This document shows positions 49,066 to 60,000 of a stretch of DNA of 64,000 nucleotides, in pieces; position 1 is the stretch's first letter, and the number at the start of each line of letters is the position of its first letter. Made by a program: the position numbers and the translations under genes. The stretch is from Gavia stellata (taxonomy: Eukaryota; Chordata; Aves; Gaviiformes; Gaviidae). The DNA lies in the NCBI RefSeq assembly GCF_030936135.1, contig NC_082598.1, positions 48,824,347 through 48,888,346 on the forward strand, read 5' to 3'. The notes below the pieces were generated by a model, which was not told the DNA's origin, made no database searches, and saw nothing but the letters and a program-made list of their open reading frames with translations.

Positions 49066-51447
49066 CTACGACTTCAAGGCTCTTTTCAAGTTATCCCAAA
49101 AGATCTCCTGCTGCTCTTCCTCAAGAGGCCACTCCAGGTAGGTCTTTGTGTTCATGATCTTCCGCAGCTTGCAGAACCTCTTGGGAATCGCTTGGCTCTG
49201 GATGGGCTCCAGGAGGACGAGAATCGCTGCATCGTTGTTCTCATCAAAGAGGCGGAAGTGCGAGAAGTCCAGCTCGTATTTGCACCACTCGCTCTGCACA
49301 AAGTGCTCGGACAGCACAAAGAGCGTTTTGTGGCTCTTCTCTATGGAGTCGATGATGTTGTCCACGATCCACTTCCCGGGCACAAAGTCCCGCTTGTGGA
49401 GGCAGAGCCGAAAGGGGGGGCAGGCCTGCTCCAGCTCCCGCACCATTACGTTTTCCACCCAGTCGGAGTCGTTCTCGCTGTAGGAGACAAAAGCGTCGTA
49501 GCAGATGTCCTTGGGAGGGGCTCGCTTGGGCTTCCGCTTGGCTTGGAGCCATGCCCAGGTCATTCTCAGGTACCAGACCGCGTGGTACTTGTAGCCGACG
49601 GCCACGAGGATGAGGATGACCAGGAACACCAGGACGCAGATCAACGACACCACGAGGGACCTGTGGCACTCCATCAGGGAGAGGTGCACGGCTCCAACCT
49701 GCGCCCCTCTTACTGCCAGGGGAGAGTCACAGACGTACGTGTCTGGCCACCCCACCAGCACCTGGGCTATCCCGGCCTGGTGGTGGATGAAGGAGAGGAA
49801 CTCACAGGAGCAGATGAAGTTGTTGTCACTGGCATCTAGCAGCTCCATTTTCTTGAAGGACTCAAACTCTTCCCTGGAGAAACTGTTGAGCTTGTTTCTC
49901 CTGATTGACATGGCCACTAAGTTAGGAACGGGTGCGGCACCAGGCAAGGTCTTCAGCTGGTTTTTTGCGAGATACAGCTCTTTGAGGAATGGCAGTTGCA
50001 GTCCAAACTCCTTCAGGTTGTTAGCGCTAACGTCCAAAACTTCCAGTGTCGGGGGAATGCAAGTTGTTAGTTTAGGAATTTGAGTGCTGGAGAGGTTTAA
50101 ATATTTCAGGGTTTTTGGCCATTCGCACGCATCTGGAATCTCACCAAAATTATTTTGGCTAATGTCAAGATTAATCAGTTTGTGTAGACGAGTTACAGAA
50201 TTTGCAGTCTGTTTCAGAGATTTTAGAGAATTTTGACTTAGATTTAAAGATTGCAATGAAGGCCAAGCATCTTCACAGATTGTCTCATTTAAGCGATTAT
50301 TTACAAGCAAATTATCATGAAAGTCCAGGTACAGAAGTGATGAAAAATTTTTTGCAAGTTTGCATGGCACCATGAAAACTCTAGAGCCTGCAATGGTGAG
50401 TCTTTTCAGTTTGTTTATTTGTGACTCCATACCTTCCAGGTCTAGAAACAAGTGAAAATTCTGAATCATTATATTTATTAGTGATACTGCTTCAACAAAA
50501 CTTTGCCCACTCTTTGCAATTTCTTCAGTATCCCATGCTCCTTGCCCCTCAAGCACACAATCGATTGCCTCTAACTCTTGCAAAGATGTGATTTCCTTCA
50601 GTAATACTATTATTCGGCTAATATGTTGGTCTGTGAACGAAGCATCTTTAATTGTAAGTTTTTGTATCCTAAAAGGAAGTGTAGAGTTCTGCACCAAGCT
50701 TTTTTTTTCAATCTCTAATTTGATTTCTCTCACTTCTAACCAAATGACAGAGTGCAGAAGGTCCCTGACAATTGCTGAGAATACATTAGTATTTCTTAGG
50801 TTTATGATCATGTGATTTATCTTCTTAATCGGTTTCAAACTTCCCAGCTCGTACTGGCTGAGATTGCCACCATCAATCCACAACTTGTCAAGAACCGCAA
50901 TGCCCTCAAAGTTTCCTTGCCTTATCATGGAGAACCGCAGGTTGCCCAGGTGGAGAGAGCTCAGGTTCCGCAGGTTAGAAAACGGGGAGCTTTCCCCCAG
51001 GTCTCTGTAGGAGTTCCCTTGAAGGTGGAGGTGCTGGAGCGAGAAAAGGTGCCCAAACCACGCAGGGGACAAGTGAGCCAAGCTGTTACTTGATAAGTCC
51101 AAGAGCTCCAGTTTCCCAAGGGAGCGAAACGAGTCCTCGTCTATTGAGCTGATTTCATTGAACTGCAGCAGCAGGGCTCTCAGGTTCACAGCCTGCTGCA
51201 GATCCTGGGATCGGATGTGTTTTATCCTGTTGTGGGCCAGGTCTAACACTGTGATTTTGCCAGTGAGCCCTGGGGGAATAAATTCCAAATCCATGGAAGA
51301 GCAGTTGCAAAGCTGAGTGGCATCACATGAAGGACAAGCCTGGTTCAGCACTTGCTCTTCAGAGAGGTTTGCAGCTAAGACCATGTAGATGGTCCACACT
51401 TGCCAGGTGTGTGTAGTTCTTGATTTGTGTTTTGTTTGGTTGAACAT
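49066..51447 (-). CDS. TLR2A: Toll-like receptor 2 type 1 (TLR2A), single coding exon
   Basis: Paralogue of the neighbouring TLR2B with the same plan and role in lipopeptide sensing. 793 residues, equal to chicken TLR2 type 1 as remembered, which also shares the central motifs LVQNSTLP, AIDCVLEG and LLYLDFHDNLLVNN. The N-terminus (MFNQTKHKSRTTHTWQVW) is nine residues longer than in TLR2B. Signal peptide, N-terminal cysteine cluster, leucine-rich repeats, cap, membrane helix (about 595-618), TIR from about 646 with BB loop RDFVPGKW. Intact. The acceptor TTTCCTACAG lies just upstream (exon starts at 51451), so 5' noncoding exons are expected to the right. Residues about 240-428 are the block that differs from TLR2B, one codon longer. 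Confidence 0.95.
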   Translation of the reverse strand: MFNQTKHKSRTTHTWQVWTIYMVLAANLSEEQVLNQACPSCDATQLCNCSSMDLEFIPPGLTGKITVLDLAHNRIKHIRSQDLQQAVNLRALLLQFNEISSIDEDSFRSLGKLELLDLSSNSLAHLSPAWFGHLFSLQHLHLQGNSYRDLGESSPFSNLRNLSSLHLGNLRFSMIRQGNFEGIAVLDKLWIDGGNLSQYELGSLKPIKKINHMIINLRNTNVFSAIVRDLLHSVIWLEVREIKLEIEKKSLVQNSTLPFRIQKLTIKDASFTDQHISRIIVLLKEITSLQELEAIDCVLEGQGAWDTEEIAKSGQSFVEAVSLINIMIQNFHLFLDLEGMESQINKLKRLTIAGSRVFMVPCKLAKNFSSLLYLDFHDNLLVNNRLNETICEDAWPSLQSLNLSQNSLKSLKQTANSVTRLHKLINLDISQNNFGEIPDACEWPKTLKYLNLSSTQIPKLTTCIPPTLEVLDVSANNLKEFGLQLPFLKELYLAKNQLKTLPGAAPVPNLVAMSIRRNKLNSFSREEFESFKKMELLDASDNNFICSCEFLSFIHHQAGIAQVLVGWPDTYVCDSPLAVRGAQVGAVHLSLMECHRSLVVSLICVLVFLVILILVAVGYKYHAVWYLRMTWAWLQAKRKPKRAPPKDICYDAFVSYSENDSDWVENVMVRELEQACPPFRLCLHKRDFVPGKWIVDNIIDSIEKSHKTLFVLSEHFVQSEWCKYELDFSHFRLFDENNDAAILVLLEPIQSQAIPKRFCKLRKIMNTKTYLEWPLEEEQQEIFWDNLKRALKS
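49096..50163 (-). repeat. 3' gene-conversion tract, TLR2A copy
   Basis: Partner of 40832-41899; constant offset of 8264 bases with no insertions or deletions and two differences by eye. Confidence 0.9.
50728..51407 (-). repeat. 5' gene-conversion tract, TLR2A copy
   Basis: Partner of 42461-43140; constant offset of 8267 bases and five differences by eye, four of which change the amino acid (Thr/Ile, Asp/Asn, Pro/Leu, Gln/Arg). Confidence 0.9.
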
Positions 51448-51451
51448 TTTG

Positions 51452-51818
51452 CTGTAGGAAACAGAAAGGAGAGAAGGTAGTGTCGATTTTTAGTTTTGAA
51501 CAGCAACTGAAAACAATTCAAAACCTGTACAATTTTATTAGGAAGTTCAAATTAATTTTTTTTTCTTGTAAGAGTTATCCTGTGACATCACTCTTCCGCT
51601 CCTACCTCGGCTGCTCAGCCCTGCGAACATGGTGCGCTACTCATCTCTGGAGTACAGCCATATCATGTCTCAACAGTCATAAAGGACCATTCTCAATGTC
51701 CTGCCTTTTCATAGGCACATTGGCTATGGCTCTCACCTCTTACATATCTCGCATTACTCCTCCTCTCAGCAATGAAGCTACGGCTGGATGTTTTAACCCT
51801 AAACAGGGGAAGATGGTT
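51452..51818. other. TLR2A upstream intron sequence
   Basis: Sequence between the TLR2A coding exon and the CR1. It includes the acceptor pyrimidine tract and a GC-richer patch near 51585-51640 with TGACATCA. No exon is recognised. Confidence 0.4.
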
Positions 51819-52744
51819 GATCATCAATGATCTGGATGAGGGGATCAAATGCACCCTCAGCAAGTTTGCAGATGACACCAAGCTGAGTGGGAGTGTTGAT
51901 CTGCTTGAGGGTGGAAAGGCTCTGCAGTGGGATCTGGACAGGCTGGATTGATAGGCCAAGGCCAGTTGTATGAGATTCAACAGGGCCAAGTGCCGGGTCC
52001 TGCACTTGGGTTATAACAACCCCATGCAATGCTACAGGCTTGGGGACGAGTGGCTGGAAAGCTGCCCGGCAGAAAAGGACCTGGGGGTGTTGGTCGACAG
52101 CCGGCTGAATATGAGCCAGCAGTGTGCCCAGTGGCCAAGAAGGCCAACGGCATCCTGGCCTGTATCAGGAATAGTGTGGCCAGCAGGAGCAGGGAGGACA
52201 TTGTGCCTCTGTACTCGGCTCTGGTGAGGCCGCACCTCAAATACTGTGTTCAGTTTTGGGGTCCTCACTACAAGAAGGACATTGAAGCATTGAAGTGTGT
52301 CCAAAGAAGAGCACCAAAGCTGGTGAAGGGTCTAGAGAACAAGTCATAGGAGCAGCTGAGGGAACTGGGGTTGTTCAGTCTGGAGAAGAGGAGGCTGAGG
52401 AGAGACCTTATCACCCTCTACAACTACCTGAAAGGAGGTTGGGGCGAGGTGGGTGTCTCTCTTTTCTCAAGTAACAAGTGATAGGACGAGAGGAAACGGC
52501 CTCAAGTTGTGCCAGGGGAGGTTTAGATTGGATATTAGGAAAAATTTCTTCACTGAAAGGGTTATAAGCACTGGAACAGGCTGCCCAGGGAAGTGGTTGA
52601 GTCACCATCCCTGGAGGTATTTAAAAGACTTATAGACGTGGTGCTTAGGGACATGGTTTAGTGGTGGACTTGGCAGTGCTAAGTTAACAGTTGGAGTCGG
52701 TGATCTTAAGGGTCTTTTCCAACCTAAATTATTCTATGATTCTA
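51819..52744 (+). mobile_element. 5'-truncated CR1 LINE
   Basis: Starts in the last part of the CR1 reverse transcriptase frame (ATCAATGATCTGGATGAG, GACACCAAGCTGAGTGG, GATTCAACAGGGCCAAGTG) and continues through the typical GGCTGCCCAGGGAAGTGGTT and GGTATTTAAAAGAC to the 3' end ATTCTATGATTCTA. The plus-strand frame contains several stops, and the element is a dead 925-bp 3' fragment. Similarity to remembered CR1 consensus is good, so it is much younger than the fragment at 22.3 kb. Confidence 0.95.
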
Positions 52745-53946
52745 AATGCTCACGGCCTTCACAGTGTTAGCTTGTCCATCTAGTATGGCTACCCATGAGG
52801 CAGAAGCCCAAACAGAGCATGTCCACCATCTCGGCCCTTCGAGTGGGCTGTGGCTTCTGACATTACAAACTTTCCCAGAAGAGATTTTAGGGTCTCACCA
52901 GCCTCAGGGCTTCTAAAAAGCAGTGCTGCGTAGGCTCCTGGCACACCCTTTTATACACTGTATAAGCAATTTACATTCCTTACTGGAAAGGCAGAACAAG
53001 CTGATATGCAACCAAACAAGTCTATCGCCCTTTTCTGCAAATCAACACTGGTAATAGATGGGAATTGGATGTTACCGTCACCCTATAAACAGTGGATGTA
53101 ATTAGAACAATACTGATTTTAATTTACAGGAGGGTTGTGTTTCCTGCTACGAGTGCCAAAGAACATTTCACCATTGGCTACACCAGAAAATAAGTCCCTT
53201 ATTAAAGCTCACAAGCTGCCGTAAACAGCTCCAGTACTGCAGGCAAACAGTATCCCCAAATCCTGAATATGCAGAGAGTAAATACTTACCTTGTGTGCTG
53301 CATGCTGTGTTTCAGTCTCCTTGTGTAGTGACTGCGTGCTCTGAGATCCAAATGGTCACCTCATTCCTGCAAGTACAACAAAAGTGGGAATCCCTTTGGC
53401 AGGTCTGAGGTGATGACAGTCCTGGAGTGAGAAAATATTTCATCCCGCGCTCCTCAAACAAAACTTTATGCTGACATTTTCCCAACATCCTCTAACTACT
53501 CAACCAGTGAAGCATAGCAGTTTGCATGGTTTTTCTTTAATGGCTGCTCCCCTAAGGAAACCATGGCTTCTGAAGACTTCAGTATTGTCCAGCATGCATG
53601 ACACTGCCCTTCAAACTCGTATTTCAACCACTTCTATTGCTGCTGCTGACAGGGACACAAAAATGAGCATAGATCGCGTTTGCGCTCTCTTCTCACAAGC
53701 TGAAATTCAGTGGCAGATCTCTCTCCTTTTGTCCGTCATCGCCCATTGCTGGAAAGGCTGATGCAACCATTTTGCGCAAGTCATTCTTTCACAAGCACTT
53801 CCTCCAGCATTAGGTGCAGAAATAGTTCTTAGGCAGACCTATATTCACCTCCCTGTATCTCTACTTTCAATGCTTATGATTTGGTATGCATTGGGGGGAT
53901 GTTAACTGTACTGAGCAACAGAACACCTCAGCACAGCCAAGTTATT
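52745..53946. other. No gene seen; one strong minus-strand splice donor
   Basis: The minus strand has CAAG/GTAAGTATTT with the last exon base at 53290, a near-perfect donor 1.8 kb upstream of the TLR2A coding exon. It may end a noncoding TLR2A exon. Nothing else is supported. Confidence 0.4.
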
Positions 53947-54048
53947 TTGTTGTATAGATTCTGTAAAACATTATCAATATATACATTTATATTAATATAA
54001 TAATATAAATGTATATATTGATAATGTTTTACAGAATCTATACAACAA
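53947..54048. repeat. Perfect 48-bp-arm palindrome with 6-base loop
   Basis: Left arm 53947-53994 (starting TTGTTGTATAGATTCTGTAA) and right arm 54001-54048 are perfect reverse complements, separated by ATATAA. The arms contain non-repetitive sequence (GATTCTGTAAAACATTATC) besides TA-rich ends, so this is not simple microsatellite symmetry. Confidence 0.95.
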
Positions 54049-54095
54049 TTTATATTATCTATACAACAATTTATATTATTATATTAATATAAATG
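54037..54095 (+). repeat. Tandem and inverted repeats appended to the palindrome
   Basis: TCTATACAACAATTTATATTA is repeated head to tail at 54037-54057 and 54058-54078, overlapping the right arm. It is followed by TTATATTAATATAAATG (54079-54095), the reverse complement of 53984-54000 at the palindrome centre. The nested arrangement looks like repeated template switching. Confidence 0.85.
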
Positions 54096-57000
54096 TTGGA
54101 GTCAAATTGTTTAGTAAAAGAGAGTACTAGAAAAACAGTCAGCAACATTTCATTTCCTAGGACACCGCAGCCATATATTATCAACAAATAGAAAATGCAT
54201 AAGAATGGGAACAATATTCTGTCTGAAAAAGATGACAAAGGTTGAAAGAAAGTATCCCTCTGTAAACATCCAAGGCGATTTTGAGAGTGGAGGTTTAATG
54301 ATATTTAATTTAGCTTGACTGGATGGAAACACACGGCTGGTCAAATGGCCAAGCACGCTGCATGCAGGAAGGGGTAGGAGGTCTTCCTACCAGCTCTGAA
54401 AGGGAAACCCATTAAATTCAAACACCAAACCTTCCTACCAGCATTTCCATTTTTTTTTCTGTGCACAGAAATTGTCATGGTCTGCTGTCTGCTTGCACCA
54501 AGAGGTACCTGCCTGGGAGCAGACAGACAGACCGATTCCTGCCAGATGCTTGGCCACATGTCAGAGGGCCCACAGCAGCATCTGTGTGCTCAAGGGTGGC
54601 AAAGCCCAGGCAGAAGCCTGAGTGCGTCTCATAACAACCGTCAGTCCCACTGTGTTGAAATTAGCATTGCACATTAGGTGAAGAACTTGATGCTTTCCAA
54701 AAAAAGGCATTGAAAGACTGAGATACCCTTGTATTTTCTGTCTGTTACAGAGGATAGAAGATAAGCATAATAACATTTTAAAATAGAAACAGAGCAACTG
54801 TGGGACACAGCAGAGAAGGGAAATGGTGTTTTAGTGAAAGGGTGTCATCAACTTCCCCAAAGCTGCCTCTTCCCTCTAGCACCTCTCAACTGAAATAGTT
54901 GTTGTTCTTCAACAGGGAAAACTCTCAATTTTCAAAATATTTAATGTTAATTCTGAGTTTAATGCAACTTGTTCCTATATGTTTTTGTCATAAAAATTGC
55001 AATTCCTTGATAAAGTTAAATATAGTTAAATTTGTTAAGAGCTTTGAAGAAGACAACCACGTATGAAGCCACGTACTTCACTGAATGCATAGTGGGGACG
55101 CTTTTCTGTGTGTTACAGCTTCACCACCATACATTCGTGGAGACTCAAGGTAGACACCAGCTGTTTTTTCAGAAGTACTGACTTTCTCCTAACATCCAGG
55201 CTCAGACCACTCTCATCACGCTTCTAAACTGGGACAGGTTTCTGGTTTCTCTCAGAAAGGGAAGACCAAAGCAACCCTGCCCACCTTCCCATGCTGCAGT
55301 TCAGTTCAGCAAGCTACTTAAAAAGCCAAGAAATCAGGGTAGGCCTTCTGCTTATATCCATCAGTAGGGAAAAAAGTCTGCAAGCAGCACAACTTCTCTC
55401 TCTCTCTCATTCCAGGTCAATTTTTCAGGGTTTATCAGGTTACCTGGAGTCAGGAAGGTCCGAGGATGCTCAAGGGGTCCAGAAACGTGCTCCACAGTCT
55501 GTCACACACACAGAGGCAAGGTACCAGCCAGCTGCCTCCCAGAGCATCAGCTTCCAAACTGAGCTGCAACCTGGACTCAGAACAACTTCTTTTGAAATCA
55601 GAGGCTAAAGTAGGAGGAAACTGCTGTCTTTTAATGTGAGAATACCATTCATCTGCTGCTTCTCCAGAGTAACCACATGTTTAGCATTGAACAAAGTTGC
55701 ACCTCATGGGTGCTTTCTCTCCACCTCCAAGTTTAAGCTATGATTATCCTTCCTCTCTTACAGTGTTTAAAAAAGGCACATACCTCCACTTGTGCCAGAA
55801 CATCACTTTTTCCCAGCAGAAGGGCACAGATCTGCCACAAGCCCATACTTTTGTAACTGCAGATGTTCTCAGCAGAGACACCACACAAGCCTTTGCCAGC
55901 AGATAGATAGATAGGGCTGAGACAGAGCTGTGGTCATCGTTTTTGAAGCTCTCTTGCTTTAAAAGTTCTGTTTATCTGACAGCAGCACACGAAGCACACA
56001 TTTCCCTCAGCTGGCTCTTCCCTGACCCCCAGCTACAGCCTGTTCAGCATCCCTGTCTCCCACGACTCAGTGCCGGGTCCCTGCATTGGCACTGCTGGCA
56101 GAGGGACGGGCTCCTGCCACAACCCTCTTGCGCTAGTAAACTGCTGCTGCGAGACAGGGCAGTGACCAGCGATGGGTGGCTGTAATAGATAGGTGTTGAC
56201 CAAAATAGTTGTAGAGATAGAAATATATTTATGTGGGACAGAACCCCACTGGTTTTGTGCTGATCAAAAACCACGAACCAAGTGGCAACACTAGTCCTCA
56301 GTCTGCCATCAGAGTAGAAGGGTCATTTTACTGTTACAACCCCACTGCCTCCTCTTTCTGCATCTGTGTTGTGTTACTCGGGGAAACACGGCTTTAGGAC
56401 CAGACTCCAGTTGCTAGAGCCCTGCAGCCCTCTCCCCTCTGCCAGCCAGAGGTACCAACTTCTCCGTCTCCTGCAGTAACTCAGCGTTGCAATCTTAAAA
56501 TCACTTCCCCTTCCCAGTCCCACATGAGAGGATCCTGCAGCCCATCCCCTCCCTTCCTCCTGTATGTCAGCATCCACACTCAGAGCTGCTTTTTGCTTTT
56601 CTGCTGAGAAAGGACAAGTGAGCAGTGCAGAAGGGGCCCAGGGAACGCCCTGCCCCAGACTCCTGCCTGGAAGAGAAGGCAGAAGCAGTAGAAAAGGGAG
56701 GGAGCTCACGAATGCGTTGGCCAGCCTGCGATATGAGCAGAAACGCTTTCCAAATCTCTGCAAGCAGTGCAAAACTGCTTCCTGATACTTACCCCTGGTA
56801 ACCTGGTTGTGTCAGCATGCCAGCTCGGCCGCAGCGGTGCCAGCTGGGCTGAGCCTGGGCCACTCTTCTCCTAACCCCCCCTGGAAATGGGTGGCGAGGA
56901 AAAGCGGTCAAATCTGTGCTCGCAGTCTTTGGAGCAGGAGGTATAATACTCATGTAATTGAAAGCAGAATGGCTTGGCATCCTTTCATGGTCCTGGAAGC

Positions 57001-60000
57001 AGAGCCTTGGCATGCACTGCTGGTGCCTGTGCTTTAATCTGACTTTCAGGGCTTTGGGTATTCGTCTTCAAACTACAACAAAAAGGAACATTATAATGAA
57101 AAATAAACAATTTTAACTTTGTCGTGTTCCATATCAGGCCTACCCTGCTAGCCGCTCAATCTCCTGGTTGGACCTTCAGACTGAAAGTTTAAATGCAAAG
57201 GAGCAAATTCCCTTTATTTTTCTTTGGGGCTATCCTCGCCCTGCCGTTGTGGCAGAGCGTGATAATGCTGTGTAAATGGTTACTCATTCCACAGCCAGCC
57301 TTCAGGACTGCCTCTGCTGAGGAAGCAGGGTTGTGGGGGGTTTTTTTGTCATATCCTTTCTGAAAGCATTCAGTCGTAATAACATGATGGTGATTTGCTG
57401 CCTTAACAGAGGAGCAGCTAGCAGGGAACTTCACAGGCTAGGACACCAAAGCTTATTCTAATAATACGGAAAGTTTTGTTTTTCTAGAACAGTTGCATCA
57501 GCATGATTCAGCAAGAGAAAAGACCTCATTTCTGCCAAAATAGTCCTGATGAGTTTTTGACTCCCAAGGAAATTGCATCAACAGAAAGCAGCCTGCATGC
57601 GAGGCAAAGTTGGACAACACAGTTCCTTTCTTACTTTGCACTTTAGGTGGGGTGAAAATAATTTGTTTCTGACGAGAATGTTAGGATTTTCCATTAATAC
57701 ACAGCTATAAAACAGTACATACTATAGCAAGTTTCGGCACCCTGTTCTGAAGACCGCTATGGCAAACACACAAAACCCTGTTATCAGCACCACACGAATT
57801 TGTTACTCCAAAATAAGAACTCTGCAGCAACTCACGCAGAATGGGTCCCCCCAACCATCGCAGCTTGCTCCCCAGACCTGCGTGGGGCTGGACGCCAGTC
57901 AAGCACGCTGACAGGTAGCTCAGCCGCACACAAACGCTGGACACGCCGTGGGATCAAAGGCGCCTGTGTACGAGCGTGCCTGCCACCGGACGTCCTGGCA
58001 TGCTGCGGGGAGTACGGCAAAATATAAAACTGATACCAACAACTAATGAAACTCCCTTAGTGCATGTGGGGGAGAGGTCTGTCTGGAAACACATCTGGCT
58101 GAGTACAACTTCCCCTGAGCACCGCCCAGGGCTTCCTGCATCCCTGCGGAAGGGGTCCAGCTTCCAGAGAAGATGCAGAGATGGGAACCACACATGGAGG
58201 CAGGTGCCCAAGACCCATAAAGAGGCTGCTCAGAGCAGCCTTGACCTCAGTTTTTCCTACAGGCCAGCTTGGCTATACCAGCCCTTATACTTCCCATACT
58301 CATAATCCTGGATCTCCACAGGGAGCCTAATCAGGCTGTAGGACTTGGGAACCTGGAAGACAAACATCAAGGTACCGGGACCTCAGAGGTCAGACCAAAC
58401 GTACCTCTCATCACCTGGGCAAATGGGCTCCCAGCTTGCTGCTGCTGGGGATCTATCCCCTAAAACAGACATAAACTGGAAATCACGTTTTCTTTTAATA
58501 TATTTTCTGCAATTTTCATACTGTTAATTGGTTCAACACTATCAACGTATAAAGCTACTTCTTCCGTTTTTAGACAGCTTCAGGAAATACCTCTGTAGCT
58601 TTCCAAAGTACCACTCACTTAGTATTTTGAAGGACTTTTTTTCTTTGCTCTACATGTATCGCACTTTTGCTGTATCGATCAGTTTGCTTTGCTGTATCCC
58701 AAACTATATGACAGAGGTCATCTGTTATGGGCTGCCCAGAGAGGTATTTGGAGACATAAAACATATTTCTAGATTTTAAGAAAATGAGGTGCCATGCCTA
58801 TTTCAAAACAAGGATTTTGCAGGTTTCGGGACAGAGCCGCAACCACCCTCGGCTCTGGCCTCCCAGGAGGCACCAAACCTGCCCGTGCGGAGACAGCACC
58901 GTCCCCGCAGCACGTCGCCAGCCATCGGGGCTGCTGTAGGTACCCAAGGGATGGGGTCCTCACGTACCCTACAAGGCACAAGCTGCACTACGGGAGGTTG
59001 GGGAGAGAGAGGAATGGGAGCTCTTACGCTCGCTGTTGGACGGCTTCTGCTTCATGTCAGCTCACCAGGAGAGAAAATACCCTATCACAGCCCAGCGGGT
59101 GTAAGCCATCTCTGTCAGGCTGTTGTGAGGAAGTTAGGGTTTAACATCCCGGCACTGGAATTTCCGGCAAGGAGGAAAAACAGCTTTGCTTGTCTCCAAG
59201 GAAAAGCTCCTTCGAGAGAGGCTGGGCAAAGGGACATGCGTGCTGTTGCGCTTCACAGCAGGAAAGGTCCAGCAAACCTTGTCTTGCCTCGTTGAGAGGA
59301 GTGCATGGACACATATCTCATGCCTAGGTCTTTCTAGTGTTAATACACTGAAAAAGTGCTTTCTTTTTTTCTGTTTTTCCTCTTTTTTCTTTTTTTGTTT
59401 TTGGTTATGGAAGGGAAACATTCCTGGGAATGGGACCAAGTCATTGCAGAACCAGCTAGAGTTTGTTTCCTGTACAGAGATGGAAAACACTGTGCTGGGA
59501 TACAGAGATACATATTTAAGTGCTTGTTATACAAAAAAAAAAAAATCGTGTTTAACAGTTGGGCAAGAATCTGAGCAGGAAATGAATCAGATCATTATCA
59601 TATGCCATAAAAATATCAAGATTTTTGTATTCATTCCGAAAAAGACAATGCCAGGATATACTTTGCACAGGTAGTTCAGGCTTTGCATTAAATTGCTGCC
59701 TCTCTCTGTACCCGAAATATTTCAGACATGACAGTGCATTTCAGAAAGAGAAAAACAGTCCATTCCAAATCTGTATTTTCAGTTATTCAAGACCTCAGAA
59801 GCTCTTTCTTCAGTGCAGGTACTTTTCTTGATTTATCTCCTATCAAAGCTCTGTATTTTAAAAAATTGGGGAAAATCTAATGAGCTATTTCCAAGTTTTT
59901 CTGCACTGGAAAAATGACATGTTTTGTGAGCTTCTTGCAGGGATTATTTCTATTGTGTTCTTTGCATTTGTATAATTTTTAAAGCAATTTTTTAGAAGCT

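Noticed and set aside
51585-51660. CTCTTCCG-like start plus ATGGTGCGCTACTC resembling the 5' end of RPL17 mRNA
   Set aside because: The match is limited to about 15-20 bases and is lost at once downstream; too short to call a retrocopy.
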